Notes: generated from the sequence alone by a model not told the origin. A DNA stretch of 54,204 nucleotides from Hyphomonadaceae bacterium (GCA_016791365.1 JAEUMT010000003.1:1-54204), one strand, 5' to 3'; shown: positions 15,950-23,706, numbered from the stretch's first letter. A program made the numbers and translations.

Positions 15950-16017
15950 AATAAGAGTATGCGCGGCCTCGCGACGATCACCGAGCTGATCAGCATGAAG
16001 ATCAGGTAGGCGTTCAC
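15940..16017 (-). CDS. possible 25-residue hydrophobic peptide ORF
   Basis: A frame starting GTG 16017 overlaps the GntR stop (GTGA) and encodes a 25-residue peptide beginning NAYLIFMLISSVIVARP after the start, hydrophobic enough for one membrane helix. It ends 18 nt before A1. It could be a coupled small membrane peptide or a remnant of a lost transporter N terminus. No family is recognised and no good independent ribosome-binding site is seen, so it is a weak call. Confidence 0.25.
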   Translation of the reverse strand: MNAYLIFMLISSVIVARPRILLLGE

Positions 16018-16634
16018 CGCGGCGCACCGTTCGGCGGGAGCGCCTTCAGGGCGATGCGCTCGCGTATGGCCTCGGCGCCTTGAATGCGGCGTCGTTGATA
16101 TGACTTCATCAGAGTGCTCACGCGCTTCGTCCTCTGGGCAATCGCGGTCACCAGCGCTTCGAACTCGCCCTGAACATCTCCAAGAATGTCGGCTTCGGCG
16201 ACGCGCGCTGCGCGCAGCCTTTCATCGGCATTGAGCGCAGATCGGCGTAGGTTTGGGTTGGCGCCGCCTTCAAGCATCCGCATCACGTTCTCTACCGCTT
16301 GCGCATAGGGTTGCGTGCGAGCCAGACGCTGCAATTCCGGGGCGGACGCGGTCGATGGAAGAACAAGCGTAAGGAGCGCGCCACGCCATTCGTAGAGTTG
16401 GGCGAGTTCTGCGGCTGGCCAGAGCGCAACTTCGTAGCCCGAGTGCTCGCCTGGGCGAACGAGGCGCTCCGCGTTCAGCAGGTTAAGCGCCAGCCTGACA
16501 GGCATCGAACTGACGCCCACTCTTCGCGCCAAGTCCTCGAGGTCAAGGCGCGAGCGCACCGGCAGCGCGCCGTCGAGGATCAGGCGCTTTATCTCATCAT
16601 AGGCGCGCTGCGCCGCACTCGCATCGGCCGCCAT
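16014..16634 (-). CDS. GntR-family transcriptional regulator
   Basis: A 206-residue regulator with an N-terminal winged helix: AYDEIKRLILDGALPVRSRLDLEDLARRVGVSSMPVRLALNLLNAERLVRPGEHSGYEVALW (about 11-75). A helical C-terminal ligand-binding domain of FCD-like size follows. Its ATG is one base from the phyH stop, and it is followed after 92 nt by the precursors, so it sits inside the putative luxR-luxI-phyH-gntR-A-B-C operon. It may sense a peptide fragment or metabolite and adjust precursor transcription (inference). Confidence 0.85.
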   Translation of the reverse strand: MAADASAAQRAYDEIKRLILDGALPVRSRLDLEDLARRVGVSSMPVRLALNLLNAERLVRPGEHSGYEVALWPAAELAQLYEWRGALLTLVLPSTASAPELQRLARTQPYAQAVENVMRMLEGGANPNLRRSALNADERLRAARVAEADILGDVQGEFEALVTAIAQRTKRVSTLMKSYQRRRIQGAEAIRERIALKALPPNGAPR

Positions 16635-16635
16635 G

Positions 16636-17508
16636 TCATTCGCTGGACGCCATCAGCGTCTTCAGCTCCGCGGCGATCGCCGGCGGCAACGCATCCCGGT
16701 GTGGTCCGCATGGAGACGCATCGCGCAGATACTCTATTGGGTCCTGGCCTTCCCAGCCGCCAATATTGGGCCGATGCCAGCGATAGCCGATGAGACGCTG
16801 CAGCTCTTCGGGAAACCATCGGGCTACATCGCGCGGGTACGCCAAGAACTGTTCTTCGTAAGTGCGCAGCCACCCCGCACAATAGCCGATGACGACGCCG
16901 GTGCGGTCAGCGTCTGAACGATTGGCGCCGCCGCTATGGGTCAGCCCGCCCAGATAGACGAGCGCCGATCCCGCTTTCATCACGCCTTGGATTGCGTGTT
17001 GTGGATCAGGACTACGACCCAAACGTTCGATGTGACTGCGGGGCCAAAGCCGCGTCGCGCCATTGGTCTCGGTGAAGTCGCTGACCGCCCACATCACATT
17101 GAGCGACCAGATTTGGCCGTTAGGATCGGCCGGCCACATCTCTTCGTCACGATGCGGCGCTTGCGCCTTCTGTCCAGGATGAATGCGGATTGCCTGGGTC
17201 ATGTTGAGCCGCATGCAATCGCAGGCCGGCGCAATGGCTGCGTCGGCGAGCGCCAAGATGCGTGGATGCAGCGCCAGCTGCTGGACCAGCGGCGCCTTAG
17301 ACAGAAGCCCATTCACACGTGTCGTCGACCAGCCGTGGAAGTCGCCCTCGCAGCGCGGTGTGCGTTGGAGCCAGGGTTCGAGCTCGGCGGCCAGCGCATT
17401 CGCTTGGCCTTCGTTCAGGAGCCCATCGAGCACGAGGAAGCCATCGCGCTGCAGCGCATAAAGATCGCCGGCGAGCGTGTCGTTCGCCGCAAAAGCCGTA
17501 ACGGACAT
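16636..17508 (-). CDS. phytanoyl-CoA-dioxygenase-family (PhyH) Fe(II)/2OG oxygenase
   Basis: A 290-residue non-heme iron oxygenase. The facial triad is visible as H119-R-D121 (APHRDEEMW) and H191 (GLTHSGGANRSD), with R202 suitable for 2-oxoglutarate. The N-terminal LQRDGFLVLDGLL is typical of PhyH proteins. GGAGGGG precedes the ATG, 16 nt after the luxI stop. Substrate is open: it could hydroxylate a lasso peptide (each core has several Asp residues; Asp hydroxylation by a 2OG enzyme is known in another lasso pathway), the acyl chain of the LuxI signal, or something unrelated. Placement between luxI and gntR-A1-A2 makes either of the first two plausible. Confidence 0.88.
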   Translation of the reverse strand: MSVTAFAANDTLAGDLYALQRDGFLVLDGLLNEGQANALAAELEPWLQRTPRCEGDFHGWSTTRVNGLLSKAPLVQQLALHPRILALADAAIAPACDCMRLNMTQAIRIHPGQKAQAPHRDEEMWPADPNGQIWSLNVMWAVSDFTETNGATRLWPRSHIERLGRSPDPQHAIQGVMKAGSALVYLGGLTHSGGANRSDADRTGVVIGYCAGWLRTYEEQFLAYPRDVARWFPEELQRLIGYRWHRPNIGGWEGQDPIEYLRDASPCGPHRDALPPAIAAELKTLMASSE

Positions 17509-17524
17509 TTTCCCCTCCTCTCTT

Positions 17525-18154
17525 TTAGGCCGCGCGCGCGAGGTCGGCGGGCACGAACCGGGTCAACGGCGCGGTGATCGCGAACGCTTCGCGCACGCGC
17601 TTTAGCCCCGCCCCATCGATGCTCGCGACAAAAGCCTGAATGCGGTTGCGCCCCTCACCGCGAGGCGCGCCCAGAGCGCGGACGTCCCAGCCGACTTTGA
17701 GCGCCATAGGCGCGAGCGCGGCGTCGGCGACGTACGTCACCTGTTCGATGCCGAAAAGGAGCGCGGTCTCCATAATGCCGGCGATCATGCGCCCGAGCAT
17801 CTGGCGGCGCGGGGCGCCGGCGGGCGTGTCGGGCGCTGGACAAAACCGCGTCGCTTCCCAAACACCGGGCCCTGCAGGCAGCCCCTCTTCACAGAGATCG
17901 GCGAATTGTTGGCTGAGCAGGTGCGGACGCACTGTGGGCAAGAGCCGCGCCGACACGCTGACGTCCGAAGTTAGCGTTCCCGCCTCGATCAGATAGATCG
18001 CGTCGTGACTGTCATAGCTGTCGATTTCGAGCCCGGCGCTTTCCTCCAGCCGCCATTTGAGTTTGTCGATGAACACCTGCTTTCGCTGGCGGTGCATCTC
18101 GGTCAACAGGTGGTGAAACCGCCGACGGTTTTCTTCCGATACGATGTAGATCAT
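17525..18154 (-). CDS. LuxI-family acyl-homoserine-lactone synthase
   Basis: Makes an acyl-homoserine-lactone signal from SAM and an acyl donor. The 209-residue protein has the family's invariant residues in expected places: R24, F28, W34, D45, D48, R70 (SARLLPT), E100 and R103 (GVWEATRFCP). Its acyl length cannot be read from sequence. It lies 88 nt downstream of luxR on the same strand. Its ribosome-binding site can fold into a hairpin, and a perfect 14-bp dyad lies 54 nt upstream, so both transcriptional autoinduction and translational control are possible. Confidence 0.93.
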   Translation of the reverse strand: MIYIVSEENRRRFHHLLTEMHRQRKQVFIDKLKWRLEESAGLEIDSYDSHDAIYLIEAGTLTSDVSVSARLLPTVRPHLLSQQFADLCEEGLPAGPGVWEATRFCPAPDTPAGAPRRQMLGRMIAGIMETALLFGIEQVTYVADAALAPMALKVGWDVRALGAPRGEGRNRIQAFVASIDGAGLKRVREAFAITAPLTRFVPADLARAA

Positions 18155-18157
18155 GAC

Positions 18158-18190
18158 GCCTCCGACCGCTCGGAGGAAGCATGCGGAGGC
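18158..18190 (-). promoter_or_regulatory. hairpin that can hide the luxI ribosome-binding site
   Basis: On the minus strand the luxI Shine-Dalgarno CGGAGG (18164-18159) can pair perfectly with CCTCCG at 18176-18171 (6 bp, 6-nt loop). It can also pair with a second upstream copy, GCCTCCG (18190-18184), giving a 7-bp alternative. Two competing anti-Shine-Dalgarno copies ahead of one gene is unusual and would suit translational control or buffering of signal synthesis. Confidence 0.55.
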
Positions 18191-18207
18191 GTGCGTCGAC
18201 GGGTATT

Positions 18208-18221
18208 GGTCCCACGGGACC
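18208..18221. promoter_or_regulatory. candidate lux-box dyad
   Basis: GGTCCC-AC-GGGACC is a perfect palindrome with partial extension outward (about 18205-18224). It lies in the luxR-luxI gap, 54 nt upstream of the luxI ATG. Size, symmetry and place fit a LuxR binding site, although the sequence is more GC-rich than the classical lux box. Confidence 0.55.
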
Positions 18222-18242
18222 TATTGACTCTTTTCGAATCGA

Positions 18243-18980
18243 TCAGCCGGTCAAATCGTCGACCATGATCTGACCGTCGAACACCGCACGCACGACCGCC
18301 TGCACCCTGGAGGAAACGCCATAGCGCTTCTTGGCGCGCTCGATGGCGTTGTGGGCGGTTCGCCAATTTACGCCCAGCACTTCGCCAATCACCCAATCAC
18401 TCTTGCCGCAGCCCGCGAGCGTCAGGCACTCGCGCTCGCGCGGCGGCAGCACGACGGGATCGGCCAGCGCATCGGGATTGAGCCGGCGATGCATGGCGCC
18501 ATGCCCATAGATGACGATCATGAGAACGTGCGCCATCGCCAAGGGATCGACGCCGTCCGATCCGGCAATGAGCGAGCAGGAAGCCGGAATCACATCGGGC
18601 GAACGCAGCGGAATGGTAAGGCCCTTTGAGAGTCCGTAGAGGGCGCCCTCATCCAACACACGCTTTTGCTCGCGGCTCAAACGCATCTTCGCCAGGCAGT
18701 CCACCCAATTGAATGGCGAGGACATGATGCGCGCCGCCAGGAAGACTGGATCGATCCGCGCGAAATCCGCTTCCGAATAATGCTGCACCCAAGGGACTGG
18801 ATAGTTGAGCACGCTCACCCCGCCCGGCCGCGGCCGAAGCGGGTCTACATGCGAGGCGCAAGCGACGTATTCATAGCCGAGCGCTTGCAGCGTTGAGACA
18901 AATCGATCCTCGATGACCTGCGCGCTCGTTTGCTTCTCACAGAAGTCGAGGAAATCCAGCGCAATCTTGCTGGCAGGCAT
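18243..18980 (-). CDS. LuxR-family quorum-sensing regulator
   Basis: A 245-residue receptor-regulator. The N-terminal autoinducer domain has the signature residues W64, Y68, D77, P78 and W92 (VPWVQHYSEADFARIDPVF...FNW). The C-terminal HTH is LPPRERECLTLAGCGKSDWVIGEVLGVNWRTAHNAIERAKKRYGV. Start 18980 (MPASK) has GGAGG 7 nt upstream; a longer frame to 19064 lacks support. It is the first gene of the minus-strand run, so it may autoregulate and drive luxI and the lasso genes. Preserved ligand residues argue that it is a cognate receptor rather than a solo. Confidence 0.93.
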   Translation of the reverse strand: MPASKIALDFLDFCEKQTSAQVIEDRFVSTLQALGYEYVACASHVDPLRPRPGGVSVLNYPVPWVQHYSEADFARIDPVFLAARIMSSPFNWVDCLAKMRLSREQKRVLDEGALYGLSKGLTIPLRSPDVIPASCSLIAGSDGVDPLAMAHVLMIVIYGHGAMHRRLNPDALADPVVLPPRERECLTLAGCGKSDWVIGEVLGVNWRTAHNAIERAKKRYGVSSRVQAVVRAVFDGQIMVDDLTG

Positions 18981-19277
18981 GGCGAAACCTCCAGTTGTGT
19001 CTTGCCTACTAAGATCGGACTCCGGTCGGCATGCAAGAGGCGCGCTGTAGCCGAGCGTGTGCATCTCCCCAACTCGCGCGTTAGGCGCGTGCTCGCTCGC
19101 GCGCCGGAGAGGCCATGCCCGCGCCGGGGCCCTGCGTCGAGGGACGCTCCGCTCTCAAAGATGAGCCCTCGACCCAGGTCCCCTCTGGGGCGCGGGCCTT
19201 GGGGACGAGCCGTCGCGCAAGCGACCCCGCGCCAGCACTTCCGCGGCGCGGGTCTCGTTCCAAAGGTTCGAACTCCG
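18981..19277. promoter_or_regulatory. divergent luxR/parB intergenic region with hairpins
   Basis: Next to luxR lies an imperfect dyad GATCGGA-C-TCCGGTC (19013-19027), a candidate site for luxR control. The parB side is a GC-rich leader with at least two stems: GTCGAGGG paired with CCCTCGAC (19136-19173, with an inner GCTC/GAGC stem) and GTCCCC paired with GGGGAC (19178-19206). No gene is seen. The border between the lasso/quorum locus and the conjugative genes falls here. Confidence 0.45.
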
Positions 19278-21176
19278 ATGTCCGACACTCAACACATCCC
19301 GCTCAACAAGCTCGTCGAGAGCGAGGACAATGTGCGCCGCACCGAGCGTAAGCGCGACATCGATGCGCTCGCCGCATCGATCGCCGCGCACGGTCTCTTG
19401 CAGAACCTTACCGTCACCGAACGCGACGCTGGCAAGTACGCCGTGGTCGCCGGCGCACGCCGGCACGCGGCGCTGAAGCTGCTCGTCCGCCAAGGCGAGC
19501 GGGCCAAGGATTGGCCCGTCCCCTGCCATGTCGTTGACGCCGCTGCGGCCGTGGAAGCGTCCCTCGCCGAGAATGTCCAGCGCGTCGACATGAACGCCAT
19601 GGACGAAGTCGAGGCTTATGCGGCGCTCGTCGATGGCGGCGCTTCCGCTGAAGATGTGGCGCATCGCTTTGGCGCCACCGTGCGCCATGTCGAGCAGCGT
19701 CTGGCGCTGGCGCGCCTCAGCCCCCGCATCCGAGCCGCCTATCGCAAGGGTGAACTCACACTCGATGTCGCCCGCGCTTTCTGCCTCGACCCCGACCACG
19801 CCGCGCAGGAGCGCGTCTTCAAAGGGTTGAGCAAGCCGATCTCAAACACGCACGCGGTGCGGAGCGCCCTCACCCAAGGACGGGCACCCGCGAGCGATCG
19901 CCTGGCGCTCTTCGTCGGCATAGAGGCTTACACGCAAGCTGGCGGGCGCATCGTCAAAGATCTCTTCGAAGACGATGTCGTGCTGCTAGACGACGGCGAC
20001 ATCATACAGCGCCTGGCGTTTGCAAAAGCCGAAGCGCTGCGCGACGCCGTGCTGGCCGAAGGCTGGGGCTGGGCCGAGATCAATCTCGCGGGCGGTCACA
20101 TCGAGGGCTGCGCGTCCGAACGCCTCCGCGCCACACAACGCAAGCTCACGGCCAAGGAAAAACGCCGCATGTCGGCGCTCGACGCTGAGATCGAGCGCAT
20201 CGACGGCGAGCTTGAAGACATGGAAGACGGCGAAGCCGCCGACACCCTGTGGAGCGAACGCGACAAGCTCGACCAGGAACGCGACGACCTCATCGAGGCG
20301 ACACGCGTCTACGACAACGCGATGATGACGCACGCAGGCGCCGTCATCAGCGTCGACCGCGACGGCAAAGCGCAGATCGTGCGCGGCCTCATCCGCCGCG
20401 GCGACATGAAGGCGATCGACAAGCTTCGCAAGCAAGCCATGGCCGGCGACGATGGAGACGGCGACGACGACGGTGCGGATGGCGGCGCACCGATGGGCTC
20501 GGGCCTAAGCAAGGCACTGACTCGCGACCTCACGCTCGCCCGCACGCGCGCCATCCGCGCCGGCGTCGCCAGCGACGGTCACGTGGCGCTTGCGCTGATG
20601 GTTTGCCTGCTGTCGAAACGGAGCGCGGGCGAAGGCGATTTGGTCGGCCCAGAGATCAGCTCAACGCCGCGCGACTTCGGCGACGGCGACTTCCTGCAGA
20701 CGCTCAAATCCGCGCGCGCCATGCCGGAGAGTTTTGGGGAATGCCTCGCGCTCGATTGCGAGGCGCTCATCGCCTGCCTTGCCATCCTCGTGGCAGAGAC
20801 CATCGACCTCACCCACGACGGCGCGGGCGCACGCGACGATGAGCGTCAGCGCGCCGGCGACCTGATCGCCGCGGCGATCAATCTCGACATGGCCGCCCAT
20901 TGGTCGGCCGGCGCCGAATTCTGGATGCGCACGCCAAAGCAATATGCCTTGGATGCCATCCTTGAAGCGCCCGCCTTGGCCGAACTCGGCGAGAAAGACC
21001 GCGCTGCGAAGCTTAAGGCCCTGGCGAAGCTGAAGAAGAGCGAATTCGCCGACGCCGTGGCGAAGACATTCGCGCAGAGCCGCTGGCTCCCGGAATGCCT
21101 GATCACGCCGATGCGCGAAGGCGCTTTCGCCGTCACTGGCGAAGCAGCCGAAGCGGCGGCGTCACCCCAACACTGA
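19278..21176 (+). CDS. ParB-like N-terminal-domain protein of a conjugative element
   Basis: A 632-residue protein. Residues about 5-95 are a ParB/Spo0J-like domain (IPLNKLVESEDNVRR, GLLQNLTV, VVAGARRHAALKLL). A HTH-like region follows (AMDEVEAYAALVDGGASAEDVAHRFGATVRHVEQRLALARLSPRI). Then comes a long helical part with a charged coiled coil (EIERIDGELEDMEDGEAADTLWSERDKLDQERDDLIEA) and an Asp-rich hinge. Such long ParB-like proteins sit next to ArdC and Toprim genes on plasmids and integrative elements of alphaproteobacteria and are not chromosomal ParB. ATG 19278 is chosen because IPLNKLV is the normal start region. No parA is nearby. Confidence 0.88.
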   Translation: MSDTQHIPLNKLVESEDNVRRTERKRDIDALAASIAAHGLLQNLTVTERDAGKYAVVAGARRHAALKLLVRQGERAKDWPVPCHVVDAAAAVEASLAENVQRVDMNAMDEVEAYAALVDGGASAEDVAHRFGATVRHVEQRLALARLSPRIRAAYRKGELTLDVARAFCLDPDHAAQERVFKGLSKPISNTHAVRSALTQGRAPASDRLALFVGIEAYTQAGGRIVKDLFEDDVVLLDDGDIIQRLAFAKAEALRDAVLAEGWGWAEINLAGGHIEGCASERLRATQRKLTAKEKRRMSALDAEIERIDGELEDMEDGEAADTLWSERDKLDQERDDLIEATRVYDNAMMTHAGAVISVDRDGKAQIVRGLIRRGDMKAIDKLRKQAMAGDDGDGDDDGADGGAPMGSGLSKALTRDLTLARTRAIRAGVASDGHVALALMVCLLSKRSAGEGDLVGPEISSTPRDFGDGDFLQTLKSARAMPESFGECLALDCEALIACLAILVAETIDLTHDGAGARDDERQRAGDLIAAAINLDMAAHWSAGAEFWMRTPKQYALDAILEAPALAELGEKDRAAKLKALAKLKKSEFADAVAKTFAQSRWLPECLITPMREGAFAVTGEAAEAAASPQH

Positions 21177-21186
21177 TCAACGCGAG

Positions 21187-21217
21187 GCGTGCGCGCGGGC
21201 ACGGCCCGCACGCACGC
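21187..21217. terminator. 14-bp hairpin between parB-like and ardC genes
   Basis: GCGTGCGCGCGGGC pairs with GCCCGCACGCACGC across a 3-nt loop, with one G-T wobble, then TTT. It sits 10 nt after the ParB-like stop and 26 nt before ardC. It may act as a terminator or attenuator. The T-run is short. Confidence 0.5.
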
Positions 21218-21243
21218 TTTGCCAAACTTCCAGGAGACTTCCC

Positions 21244-22149
21244 ATGTCTGACACGCATTGCGTGGGGCACCGGCGCGACATTGCCGCCGACATCACCGCC
21301 AAGATCCTCGCCAGCCTGAACGCCGGCGTGATGCCATGGCACAGACCTTGGGACGGCGCCCGCACCGGCCCTGCTTTGCCGCGCCGGGCGAACGGCGAAA
21401 TCTATCGAGGCGTCAACACCATCATGCTCTGGTACGCCAGCGCGGCCCGCGGCTACGCTTCGCCCTATTGGGTGACGTTTAATCAGGCCATCAAGCTTGG
21501 TGCGCGCGTGCGGAAGGGCGAGCGCGGTGAAATCGTCGTCTACTACGGCAGCGCGCACCGCACAGCGCTAACCGCCGAAGGCGGCGAAACCGAAACAGCC
21601 TTTCGCTTCTTGAAATCTTACGCCGCCTTCAATGCAGACCAGGTCGAAGGCTTGCCGGAACGCTTTTACCCAAAGCCGACCGACGAGGCGCGTCTTCCAA
21701 TCGCTGCGCATGAGCAATGGTTCGCCAAGCTCGAGATCACGCGCATCATGACGCGCGATCTCGCCTGCTACATTCCAAGCCGCGACGTCATCGGCATGCC
21801 TCCCCTCGCCGCCTTTGACGACGCTGAGGCTTATGCGGCGACCTTAAACCACGAGGCGGTGCATGCGACCGCCGCACCTCACCGCGTCGGGCGCGATCTC
21901 TCCAAGCGCTTCAAGGAAGCGATCGCCGCTGAAGAACTTGTCGCTGAGATTGGCGCGGCAATTCTGGGTGCACATTTGCGGCTGCCACCCGATCACATCT
22001 TCGATCACGCCGCCTATATTGAGAACTGGATGAGCCTTCTCCAATCCGACAAGCGCGCATTCTTCCATGCGGCGGCGCAGGCGCAATTGGCAGTGGACTG
22101 GTTGCTCGCTAAGAGCCCGGCGCCGGACGAGACCGATGTCCAAGCTTAA
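21244..22149 (+). CDS. ArdC-family antirestriction/ssDNA-binding zincin protein
   Basis: A 301-residue protein with the ArdC N-terminal ssDNA-binding domain (ADITAKILASLNAGVMPWHRPW...NGEIYRGVNTIMLW, about 15-110) and a C-terminal metallopeptidase-like domain with H203-E-A-V-H207 and a downstream glutamate in AEELVAEIGAAILG. ArdC proteins protect incoming DNA from restriction and can coat single strands during conjugation. CAGGAGAC precedes the ATG. Its end overlaps the Toprim gene by 14 nt. This gene order is a hallmark of proteobacterial conjugative elements. Confidence 0.9.
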   Translation: MSDTHCVGHRRDIAADITAKILASLNAGVMPWHRPWDGARTGPALPRRANGEIYRGVNTIMLWYASAARGYASPYWVTFNQAIKLGARVRKGERGEIVVYYGSAHRTALTAEGGETETAFRFLKSYAAFNADQVEGLPERFYPKPTDEARLPIAAHEQWFAKLEITRIMTRDLACYIPSRDVIGMPPLAAFDDAEAYAATLNHEAVHATAAPHRVGRDLSKRFKEAIAAEELVAEIGAAILGAHLRLPPDHIFDHAAYIENWMSLLQSDKRAFFHAAAQAQLAVDWLLAKSPAPDETDVQA

Positions 22150-23020
22150 GCGCATCGTCGATGCGATGGGCGGCGTCATCACCGACGGCGGGCGCCGCGC
22201 GCTCATTCGCGGTCCAGGTCACGGTCCTGCCGATCGTTCAGTCTCGCTCCTTGAGACCGAGGATGGACGCGTGCTCATTCATTGCTTCAGCCCGCGCGAC
22301 GATTGGCGCGCCGTGCGCGCCGAACTCGCCGACCTTGGCCTTCTGGACGAGAGCGAGCATGGGCACGCCTCAGCCCATGAGCCGGTCGTGCGGCTTCAAC
22401 CCGAACAGCGCGACGAAGACCGTCGCGCGCGCGTGTTGCGGCTTTGGGATGAGGCCGTCGCCGTCGCTGGCACGGTTGGGGAGCGCTATTTGCGCGCGCG
22501 CGCGATTCTGGGCGAATTGCCCGGACCCGACGTGCTGCGCTTCCATCCGCGCATGACGAGCCTGGAAGACCGTGAACGGCGCCCTGCCCTGGTCGCTGGC
22601 CTGGTCAACAATGACGGCGTCCTTGAAGGCATTCAGGTCACGCTTCTGACCGCGCATGGCGCGGCCAAAGCGGCGCTGACGACGCCGCGGCGAACCATTG
22701 GCAAGCTGATGGGTCATTATGTTCGCATCGATGCGCCAGGCGATGTGCTCATCGTCGCTGAGGGCCTCGAGACCGCGCTTTCGGCCAGACGCGCGCTTGA
22801 CGCCGGCGCCTGGGCATGTCTGAGCGCGGAGAACCTCGCACAATTCGAACCGCCACCCGTCATCGACAAGCTCATTATCGCCGCGGACCATGACGACGCA
22901 GGTCTTGCCGCCGCCGCGCGGTTGAAGGAGCGGATCGAGGCGTCGATCGCGTGCAAGATCGCGCTTCCACCGGATGACCATCCCGACTGGAACGATTGGG
23001 CTCGGGCTGTGGCGCACTAG
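22136..23020 (+). CDS. Toprim-domain protein (DUF7146-like primase/helicase relative)
   Basis: The 294-residue product from ATG 22136 carries a C-terminal Toprim domain: LIVAEGLETALSARRAL supplies the glutamate and LIIAADHDDAGLAAA the DxD pair. It is preceded by a DUF7146-like region (WDEAVAVAGTVGERYLRARAI). The N-terminal 80 residues (LLETEDGRVLIHCFSPRDDWRAVRAEL) resemble the CHC2-like start of plasmid primases but without clear zinc cysteines. Such proteins accompany ArdC on mobile elements and probably serve in priming or replication of transferred DNA. Overlap with ardC implies co-translation. Confidence 0.85.
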   Translation: MSKLKRIVDAMGGVITDGGRRALIRGPGHGPADRSVSLLETEDGRVLIHCFSPRDDWRAVRAELADLGLLDESEHGHASAHEPVVRLQPEQRDEDRRARVLRLWDEAVAVAGTVGERYLRARAILGELPGPDVLRFHPRMTSLEDRERRPALVAGLVNNDGVLEGIQVTLLTAHGAAKAALTTPRRTIGKLMGHYVRIDAPGDVLIVAEGLETALSARRALDAGAWACLSAENLAQFEPPPVIDKLIIAADHDDAGLAAAARLKERIEASIACKIALPPDDHPDWNDWARAVAH

Positions 23021-23318
23021 AGCGGACTGTCGAGGATCATCGCATTCGCCGACGCCGCGGAAGGCGCGATTTCAAAGCTCCGCCTCCAATCGCCCGCGTT
23101 CCGCGCACGCCGCGAGAGCTCACCCACGCCGTCGCCATCTCCGCCCGGCCGTCGCCGTCCACAAGGACAAAATCGTTTCCCCGCGCGGCGTCGCCGCCTT
23201 CGGTCCTAACGGACGCGGGCCCCACCATTTTCTCCTTGCAGCCGCCGCCTCATGGCCGGGCGCGAAAAGCGCCGTCGCGGGCGAGCTCCCGCGGCCCCGT
23301 CAACAAAGCGGGCACTCA
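23021..23318 (+). other. non-coding GC-rich leader before the SSB-like gene
   Basis: No protein frame with support. It contains small hairpins, for example GCGC-GAAAA-GCGC (23260-23272) and CGCGGG-N6-CCCGCG (23276-23293). This resembles the hairpin-rich leaders before the parB-like and ardC genes and may reflect a shared layout of the element's operons. Confidence 0.35.
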
Positions 23319-23330
23319 ATGGAGACAGAC

Positions 23331-23669
23331 ATGAACCGCGTCAGCCTCACCGGCAAACTCATCGACGATCCCAAAGTCCGCACGCTCGAATTCCGCGGCG
23401 GCTCAACCGACATCGTCTCACTCTGGCTTGAAGTTCGCTCAGGCGAACGCAGCGACCGCTTCACTGTCGAGATCTACTGCCCCCGGCAGCAAGAGGCGGC
23501 CAAAGCAATGCGTAAGGACGTGCTGGCCGAGGTCACCGGCGTGCTGCGCCACGACCGCTGGAAGGACAAGGCGACCGGCCGCTGGATCGGCAAGGTGTTC
23601 GTCGCCATCGATCCCGCCGAAGGCACGGTCAAGTCGCTCGGCATGGCCGACACGGCGGCCGCCGCCTGA
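23331..23669 (+). CDS. small single-stranded-DNA-binding (SSB/OB-fold-like) protein
   Basis: A 112-residue protein beginning MNRVSLTGKLIDDPKVRTLEFRGGSTDIVSLWLEV, the start pattern of SSB OB folds, with FTVEIYCPRQQEAAKAM and VLAEVTGVLRHDRWKDKATGRWIGKVFVAID completing the barrel. It has no acidic SSB tail, so it is probably an element-borne variant and not the replication SSB. An ATG at 23319 would add four residues (METD). The upstream GGAGAC supports the 23331 start. Confidence 0.82.
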   Translation: MNRVSLTGKLIDDPKVRTLEFRGGSTDIVSLWLEVRSGERSDRFTVEIYCPRQQEAAKAMRKDVLAEVTGVLRHDRWKDKATGRWIGKVFVAIDPAEGTVKSLGMADTAAAA

Positions 23670-23676
23670 ACCGCGA

Positions 23677-23706
23677 GACGCCGCTTCGGCTCACCGAGGC
23701 GGCGTC
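23677..23706. promoter_or_regulatory. 13-bp hairpin between SSB-like and DUF6876-like genes
   Basis: GACGCCGCTTCGG pairs with CCGAGGCGGCGTC across the tetraloop CTCA, with one wobble pair. It starts 8 nt after the SSB-like stop and ends 35 nt before the next ATG. No T-run follows, so an mRNA-stability or translational element is as likely as a terminator. Confidence 0.5.

Noticed and set aside
11243-18980. ABC transporter (lasso D protein) for export
   Set aside because: No ATP-binding cassette gene is present in the lasso locus. This is normal for isopeptidase-type clusters.
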